Shown here piece after piece: positions 59,037 through 64,000 of a stretch of DNA of 64,000 nucleotides. The position numbers and the translations under genes were made by a program. Below the pieces are notes generated by a model. The model saw only the letters and a list, made by a program, of their open reading frames with translations. It ran no database searches and was not told the DNA's origin. The DNA comes from Clostridiales bacterium UBA1390 (GTDB lineage: Bacteria; Bacillota; Clostridia; Lachnospirales; Bianqueaceae), in the NCBI GenBank assembly GCA_002305315.1, contig DBQQ01000006.1, forward strand, positions 62,001 to 126,000, in the 5' to 3' direction. The first letter of the stretch is position 1, and every line of letters begins with the position of its first letter.

Positions 59037-60916
59037 TTCTTTTCCTCCCTTGGCATAAAACAGAGTCCCTGATGAGCAAATCCCATCATGCCACACCCGG
59101 TGCATTGTTCCTGACAGTCTGGGGTGGGAATGCCCTTCATGGCTCGTTCATATTCTCGGCGCAGCCAGGCCTTATTTACACCATAATCAATGATATCCCA
59201 TGGGAAAACTTCATCAGCAGGACGTTCCCGATGATTATAATAATCGACTTCGATGCCGCATTCCTCGATAGCCTCCCGCCATGCCTGCTCATTGAACTGA
59301 TCAGACCAGCTGTCAAAACGGCATCCCTTTTTCCAAGCAGTATAGACCAGAGAAGACACGCGTCTGTCTCCGCGAGCCATGAGTCCTTCCAAGGTACTGA
59401 TAAAGGAATCGTGGCAGTTGTAGCGGATTTTTCGATTTCGGATTTGCTCGGACAGATGCTGCTGTTTCTGCAGATACTCTTCACTGCTGGCCTGCGGAGC
59501 CCATTGAAACGCAGAAAATGCCTTGGGGACAAAGAAAGAAGTACTGATTGTAATCTGAACATCACGGGAGCGCTGTTCTTTGGGCACTTGATTCCAGGTG
59601 TCCAGGATACGATATCCAAAACGGGCGATCCCATCCACATCTTCCATCGTTTCTGTCGGCAAGCCTAACATGAAGTATAGCTTGACACGATCCCAGCCCC
59701 CCTGAAAGGCAAGGCTGCAACCACCGAGAATTTCCTCTTCTGTGAGGCCCTTATTGATGACATTGCGAAGTCTCTGTGTCCCCGCCTCTGCGGCAAACGT
59801 CAAACCACTCTTCTTTCCCTCGGCAAGCTGTTCCATCAGTTCTAGGGAGAAGGCATCGACACGAAGGGAGGGCAAAGAGACGGAAACATGCGGAAATTCT
59901 TTGTGAAACTCCTCCATCAGCTCCTTCAGCCAGGGATAATCATCCGTACTGAGCGAAGTAAAGGAGATTTCATCATATCCCGTGTTTTTCATCAGTTCCC
60001 GGCAAAGTGAGAGCACTTTGTCCTTGCTGCGGTACCGCACAGGTTTATATACCTGCCCTGCTTGACAGAAACGGCACCCATGGATACAACCGCGGAAGAT
60101 TTCCATGGTGGCACGGTCATGAATGGTCTGCAGATAAGGAATGATTGGTTTCGTCGGATAGAAGGAAGAATCCAGATCTTCCACAATATCTTTTTTCACT
60201 TTCAGGGGAGCATCCGGACGATTGGGCGTTATGGAACGAATGGCTGGCGTGAAAGAAGCGCCGGGCGCGGGATGATCCTCGTAGGTGACATCGTAAAAAG
60301 CCGGCACATAGATGGGACCCAGATCTAAGATCTTGGAGAGAAAATCACGGCGATGTCCGCCGGCGGCCTTATGTGCCTCATAACGTGCAAAGAGTTCGCG
60401 ATACGACACCTCCCCTTCCCCAATATAGAAGAAATCAATAAAGGGAGCCAGAACCTCCGGATTGCTGGCAGTCGGTCCTCCCGCAATGATCAGAGGATCC
60501 TGATCGGTACGATCCTTGGCATACAGAGGGATTCCGGCGAGATCCAGCACATTGAGAATGTTTGTAAAGGACATCTCATATTGCAGTGTGAAGGCGAGAA
60601 AATCCATATCCCGCACCGGAGTGTATGTTTCCAAGGTATATAGAGGAATCGCGTGTTTGCGCAGTTGAGCTTCCATATCCCGCCAGGGAGCAAAGACCCG
60701 CTCACAATAAACATTTTCCATACGGTTGAAATCCGCGTATAAGATTTGTAATCCCAGATGCGACATGCCGACTTCATAAACGTCGGGATAACAAAACGCG
60801 ACTCGAACCGGTATTTTTTCTGGGTCTTTATAAACAGCACCGATCTCATTGCCGATATACCGGGCGGGTTTCTCCACTTGCAGTAGAATCGAATCCGGAA
60901 TATTGATTTGTCTCAT
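59033..60916 (-). CDS. TIGR03960-type B12-binding radical SAM protein
   Basis: 627 aa. The N-terminal cobalamin-binding-like domain (about 30-190: VRVAFCYPDVYEVGMSHLGL, GGPTASNPEVLAPFID) is followed by the radical SAM core with CxxxCxxC in RGCIHGCRFCQAG near residue 275, then the C-terminal extension with a Cys cluster CQEQCTGCGMMG near 600. Usually found upstream of DUF2344, RNase G and L21. The substrate is unknown. It starts the minus-strand unit that leads to rplU. Confidence 0.9.
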   Translation of the reverse strand: MRQINIPDSILLQVEKPARYIGNEIGAVYKDPEKIPVRVAFCYPDVYEVGMSHLGLQILYADFNRMENVYCERVFAPWRDMEAQLRKHAIPLYTLETYTPVRDMDFLAFTLQYEMSFTNILNVLDLAGIPLYAKDRTDQDPLIIAGGPTASNPEVLAPFIDFFYIGEGEVSYRELFARYEAHKAAGGHRRDFLSKILDLGPIYVPAFYDVTYEDHPAPGASFTPAIRSITPNRPDAPLKVKKDIVEDLDSSFYPTKPIIPYLQTIHDRATMEIFRGCIHGCRFCQAGQVYKPVRYRSKDKVLSLCRELMKNTGYDEISFTSLSTDDYPWLKELMEEFHKEFPHVSVSLPSLRVDAFSLELMEQLAEGKKSGLTFAAEAGTQRLRNVINKGLTEEEILGGCSLAFQGGWDRVKLYFMLGLPTETMEDVDGIARFGYRILDTWNQVPKEQRSRDVQITISTSFFVPKAFSAFQWAPQASSEEYLQKQQHLSEQIRNRKIRYNCHDSFISTLEGLMARGDRRVSSLVYTAWKKGCRFDSWSDQFNEQAWREAIEECGIEVDYYNHRERPADEVFPWDIIDYGVNKAWLRREYERAMKGIPTPDCQEQCTGCGMMGFAHQGLCFMPREEKK

Positions 60917-60949
60917 GTAAAATAGGAACCTCCTCTTTCAGGGTAGTAA

Positions 60950-61144
60950 CTAGTGTAAAAAGTGAAGCCATTGGTTCAGTACATCCAAGAGACGAAACGA
61001 TTCTTCTGTCAACAAGGATGTTGCGATCTGAATCCATGGAGAATGGAAATACCGCAGGATCACAGATCCAATGAAAAGAACAAGCGCGAAAATGACCTGT
61101 ATCCAGTGACAAAATAATGATAGTGAAGTGTTTTCTTCTTGCAA
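60950..61144 (-). CDS. Small one-helix membrane protein, unknown
   Basis: 64 aa. TTG start at 61144 with a strong GAGGAGG 7 nt upstream. The N-terminal segment QEENTSLSLFCHWIQ leads into one hydrophobic helix (VIFALVLFIGSVILRYF, about 15-32), then a C-terminal amphipathic part (SPWIQIATSLLTEESFRLLD). A small protein at this place between mgsA and the radical SAM gene could belong to the cell-elongation set; nothing in sequence says what it does. The upstream frame to 61189 lacks a ribosome site. Confidence 0.55.
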   Translation of the reverse strand: MQEENTSLSLFCHWIQVIFALVLFIGSVILRYFHSPWIQIATSLLTEESFRLLDVLNQWLHFLH

Positions 61145-61237
61145 AGAAACGCCCTCCTCTTTTTGAATAGCGTATGAGGAGATGGGCAAAAAAAGAACCT
61201 GCGGACGCCTTGATCCACAGGCCCAATTTTACAAACA

Positions 61238-61630
61238 TCATTTATACATATTCCGCCAATCCAAATCCCCATTCTCCATTCCCAATACCAGCATTTCTGC
61301 AGTAGCAAGATTGGTAGCGATAGGGATGGTATGCATGTCACAAAGCTTGATGATCTGAGCCGGATCTGGTTCCAAAGCACCGCTCATAGGGTCACGTAGA
61401 AAAATCACCATATCGATCTCATTATTAGAGATCTGCACTCCCATCTGCTGAATACCGCCCAGAGGACCAGCCAGATATTTATGAACATGCAGATTGGTTA
61501 CCTCTTCTATCAAACGGCCGGTCGTTCCTGTTGCATAAAGAGTGTGCTTGCTGAGAATGTGACGATACGCGATACAAAAGTTCTGCATCAGCTTTTTCTT
61601 GTTGTTGTGTGCGGCCAAAGCGATATTCAA
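61238..61630 (-). CDS. mgsA: Methylglyoxal synthase
   Basis: Converts dihydroxyacetone phosphate to methylglyoxal and phosphate, a glycolysis bypass. 130 aa: NIALAAHNNKK start, TLYATGTTGRLIEE with the phosphate site near residue 32, GPLGGIQQMG near 55, and the catalytic Asp in VIFLRDPMSG near 80. The start codon is TTG (61630) with GGAGGG upstream. It sits directly downstream of rodA, as in many Clostridia. Confidence 0.94.
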   Translation of the reverse strand: MNIALAAHNNKKKLMQNFCIAYRHILSKHTLYATGTTGRLIEEVTNLHVHKYLAGPLGGIQQMGVQISNNEIDMVIFLRDPMSGALEPDPAQIIKLCDMHTIPIATNLATAEMLVLGMENGDLDWRNMYK

Positions 61631-61642
61631 TGTGAGTCCCTC

Positions 61643-62806
61643 CTATATATATTTATATTTTGCGGTCTTATTCTGAATGCCTGCATAGACATGCATCACA
61701 AGACCAATCGCAGCCATATTGGAAACTAATGAGCTTAATCCGTAGCTCATAAACGGAAGCGGCAATCCGGTATTGGGAAGTACAGCCGTTGTTACACCGA
61801 TATGAATAAACGACTGCATGGCGATCCACGTAGCAACACCAACACAAATCAGTTTTCCATACGTAGTGTCTGATTTCTTGGCAATCCAGAGGATACGGCC
61901 GATAAGGATCACTAAGAGGCCAAGCATACAGCTGCACCCGATAAATCCTAACTCCTCACCCAAAATACCAAACAGGAAATCTGTCATAGGAACAGGAACC
62001 AAACCACTGCTGTTGAAGAGTCCTACTCCCTCGAGACCACCGGAACTGATTGCATATTGGGAACGCAGTGTCTGATACGCATAATCCTGTGCATAGCTTT
62101 CTGGATCGAAAAAGGCCCAAATACGAGTAGCCTGATAATCCGTCAAGAGACGAGGGCCATTGGGCGAATAGGCATCTGCAAGTACGATCACAACCAGAAG
62201 CCCCACAATCGCAATAGTGCCCAGGATGTATTTCCAATCCAGACCTGAAACAAACAGAATCGCAGTCCCGATACAAAGCAATACGATGGAAGTGGACAGA
62301 GCCGGTTCCATCATCACCAGAAGAACAGGAATCCCCATTAGGATCAAATACGCCAAAAGCGTAAGGGGCTTATTCATGTTCTCGGCACGTAAATCACAAA
62401 AATGAGATAATGCCATAATCATCAAAAACTTAGAAAACTCAGAGGGCTGTATGTTAAATCCTCCGATAAATGGAAGCCATCTTCGGACATCCATGGTTTC
62501 GCCGCTTTCTGATGTACCGGTACCGATTATGAGAACCAGTACCAGGAGAAAAAGCATTCCTATATAGGCCGGCACCGAGAGAAAACGAAGCAACTCGCGG
62601 CTCATGAAGGTAATGACCAATGCAATGACCAACCCCACAAAGAATCCGATGAGCTGACGCGTCATGATGGGGCCGATAGAAAAATGTTCTGTATCGATCT
62701 CCCAGCCGCCGGCACTGCCAATCATGACAACGCCAAATAGCACCATAATCACCACAACGCTTAATAAGGTGAAGTCGATCTTGCTAAGAAAACGCTTCTC
62801 TGACAT
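61643..62806 (-). CDS. rodA: RodA-type SEDS peptidoglycan glycosyltransferase
   Basis: Polymerises lipid II with its cognate class B PBP during cell elongation. 387 aa, about ten membrane helices. SEDS signatures: GFNIQPSEFSKFLMIMALSH near residue 117 with the conserved Glu, MMEPALSTSIVLL near 163 (Asp usually seen in this loop is Glu here), and VLPNTGLPLPFMSYGLSSLV near 345. It lies next to the PBP2 gene, so elongation rather than division is assumed. GAGG precedes ATG 62806. Confidence 0.92.
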   Translation of the reverse strand: MSEKRFLSKIDFTLLSVVVIMVLFGVVMIGSAGGWEIDTEHFSIGPIMTRQLIGFFVGLVIALVITFMSRELLRFLSVPAYIGMLFLLVLVLIIGTGTSESGETMDVRRWLPFIGGFNIQPSEFSKFLMIMALSHFCDLRAENMNKPLTLLAYLILMGIPVLLVMMEPALSTSIVLLCIGTAILFVSGLDWKYILGTIAIVGLLVVIVLADAYSPNGPRLLTDYQATRIWAFFDPESYAQDYAYQTLRSQYAISSGGLEGVGLFNSSGLVPVPMTDFLFGILGEELGFIGCSCMLGLLVILIGRILWIAKKSDTTYGKLICVGVATWIAMQSFIHIGVTTAVLPNTGLPLPFMSYGLSSLVSNMAAIGLVMHVYAGIQNKTAKYKYI

Positions 62807-62882
62807 CAGTATAACCTCTTCTCAAAACTTTTTCAATAGAAAAATAGTAAAAAAACGAAAAATTTTCTCAAAACTTTGCTTT

Positions 62883-64000
62883 TTATGATACTATTGCATA
62901 ATAGGCCTCTGCCAGATGAACAAAGGTATCGATGGCCATATAGGAACCGCCGCCAAAGGGAATGACGACCGTAATCGTCGCCTCTGGATCTTCGACGTTG
63001 GTATACCCTGTGAAGAGAGCATGAGGCTGTCTATTGTTGATTTCCTGTGCGGTTCCGGTCTTACCAGCTACAGAGATTCCATTGGCCATGAACTCTACCA
63101 ACTGCTGAGTGCTCTCCGCCATGGCAACCATACCTTCCCGTACTGTATCAAAGGAAGACTGTGATACATTCGCCTGATGATCTACCACAGGCTCTGTCTG
63201 ATAGATCACATCTCCGGCATAATTGGAGATATGGTCTACCAAATAGAGGTTATAGACCGTTCCATCATTGGCCAATGTGGAAGTATATCGATTGATATTA
63301 GCGGATGTAAAGGAATTCGTACCCTGACCAATGGCACTTCGCACAGCATCCTGATCCGATGTGGAGGGGGACGCTTCCGGCAGTTCAATATTGGTTTCTG
63401 TGGCTAGCCCCAATTCTTTGGCGTAGTAAGCCATCTTCTCAAGCCCTACTGCATCATCAAATTCCTCATTGACCGGTTCAGAGAGCCGGTATCCCATAGT
63501 ATAGAAATAATAGTTACAAGAAACCCGTAGCGCTTCGACTATATTGACATCCCCGTGACTTACGGTACTATGACACACCGGCTTATCGACACTATTAGCG
63601 AGCATAAACTGGTAGTCATCATAGATGGTTTCGCTTACGGTGGTTACCCCTTCTTCTAAGGAGGTAATCGCGGTACACATTTTATAGGTGGATCCTGGCG
63701 CTCTAGTTTCCTGCAAAGCACGGAACAGGAGCGGAGAGGATTGATTGTTGATGATTTGATTATAATATGCCGAGTCAGAAGTGATTCGATTGTTATCATA
63801 AGAAGGATAACTGACAATAGCCAATACTTCTCCACTCTGCGTATCAGTAATGACCGCACTTCCGCTGCAGGGATCCAGATGAATATCGGAAGGTGTCAGT
63901 TCATCAGACTGTATCTTCTGAATCAGGACATCCTCCGCAGTGGCGGTACCATTCAGCAGACTGCTGCGGCTTCCATCTGTATTGCTGAGAATCGAAGCAT
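62883..64000 (-). CDS. mrdA: Class B penicillin-binding protein 2 (MrdA), truncated by window edge
   Basis: Transpeptidase partner of RodA. About 372 C-terminal residues are visible, with the frame open to the right edge. Active-site motifs: SxxK in APGSTYKM, SxN in RVSCNYYFYTMG and KTG in VAGKTGTAQEI. GSAVITDTQSGEVLAIVSYP upstream is the standard start of the transpeptidase domain. The N-terminal anchor and pedestal are outside the window. Identity is clear; PBP2 as against other class B PBPs is inferred from the rodA neighbour. Confidence 0.92.
   Translation of the reverse strand, partial: ASILSNTDGSRSSLLNGTATAEDVLIQKIQSDELTPSDIHLDPCSGSAVITDTQSGEVLAIVSYPSYDNNRITSDSAYYNQIINNQSSPLLFRALQETRAPGSTYKMCTAITSLEEGVTTVSETIYDDYQFMLANSVDKPVCHSTVSHGDVNIVEALRVSCNYYFYTMGYRLSEPVNEEFDDAVGLEKMAYYAKELGLATETNIELPEASPSTSDQDAVRSAIGQGTNSFTSANINRYTSTLANDGTVYNLYLVDHISNYAGDVIYQTEPVVDHQANVSQSSFDTVREGMVAMAESTQQLVEFMANGISVAGKTGTAQEINNRQPHALFTGYTNVEDPEATITVVIPFGGGSYMAIDTFVHLAEAYYAIVS

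Noticed and set aside
60846-61241. 131-codon minus-strand frame overlapping the 64-aa gene
   Set aside because: It runs in a different frame, overlaps the start of the radical SAM gene, and lacks a ribosome site; the 64-aa frame has one.
62807-62845. TTGAAA-N17-TATACT before rodA on the minus strand
   Set aside because: The -10 ends 1 nt before the rodA ATG, so the start would lie inside the gene; probably chance in an A/T-rich gap.
1-64000. CRISPR arrays, insertion sequences, rRNA and tRNA genes
   Set aside because: No evenly spaced repeats, transposase motifs, rRNA stretches or cloverleaf-like sequences were noticed by eye; tRNAs cannot be fully excluded without a search.

Overview
The window looks like the chromosome of an endospore-forming, Gram-positive anaerobe of the class Clostridia, most like a gut Lachnospiraceae member. 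This rests on SpmA/SpmB and a GerA/SpoVAF-type germination protein, a FabK-based type II fatty acid synthesis operon, a LexA with an A-G cleavage site facing a YneA-like LysM protein, an L27 with a cleavable N-terminal extension next to its protease Prp, and the usual clostridial order PBP2-RodA-MgsA-radical SAM-L21-Prp-L27-Obg-YhbY-NadD-YqeK-RsfS. Base composition is near 50% G+C by eye. The species cannot be named from this. There is no prophage, transposase, CRISPR array, rRNA or recognisable tRNA; nearly all of it is core genome.

Layout. 1-2683: nucleoside salvage (deoB, cdd, pdp). 2747-4617: a zinc-ribbon membrane protein, then an ECF-like sigma factor and a one-helix partner. 4679-13363: nine-gene fatty acid operon fabK-fabD-fabG-fabF-accB-fabZ-accC-accD-accA plus a DegV/FakB-type lipid-binding protein; fabH and acpP are not here. 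13546-16671: GH127 arabinofuranosidase, PH-domain protein, lipoprotein. 16844-21565: queH, a GT2 glycosyltransferase, a YtcJ-like amidohydrolase and a fructuronate-reductase-like enzyme. 21753-26762: type Ic aspartate aminotransferase, an A/T-rich divergent PurM-like gene, PspA with an SPFH/zinc-ribbon partner, and a lipoprotein with a puzzling start. 26874-32531: HTH/zinc regulator, methionine aminopeptidase, GH43 xylosidase, glpK, FAH-family hydrolase. 32599-38401: feoAB, D,D-carboxypeptidase, ABC-2 exporter. 38587-49776: AbrB-type regulator, spmAB, pckA, a probable small RNA, tldD/pmbA, a membrane protein, a germination protein, prs and a LUD-domain protein. 49903-53762: lexA and the SOS-controlled LysM gene, tyrosine recombinase, TtcA-like enzyme, rubrerythrin. 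53904-64000 (minus strand): the ribosome-assembly and cell-elongation cluster.

How it fits together. The fatty acid operon makes membrane acyl chains from acetyl-CoA carboxylase through elongation. An envelope-type sigma factor sits directly upstream, and a fatty-acid-binding protein ends the operon. GH127, GH43 and the UxuB-like enzyme fit growth on plant arabinoxylan and uronates, with PckA available for the C3/C4 node. The lexA intergenic region carries four GAAC-N4-GTTC-type boxes and links DNA damage to division arrest. The most unusual structure is a family of two-hairpin repeats of about 75-80 nt (9410-9484, 21555-21628, 30001-30076). The last two copies are followed by a second, locus-matched copy of their own 5' segment. 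I do not recognise this family. A probable small RNA with an anti-Shine-Dalgarno CTCCTCC stretch lies at 42063-42146.
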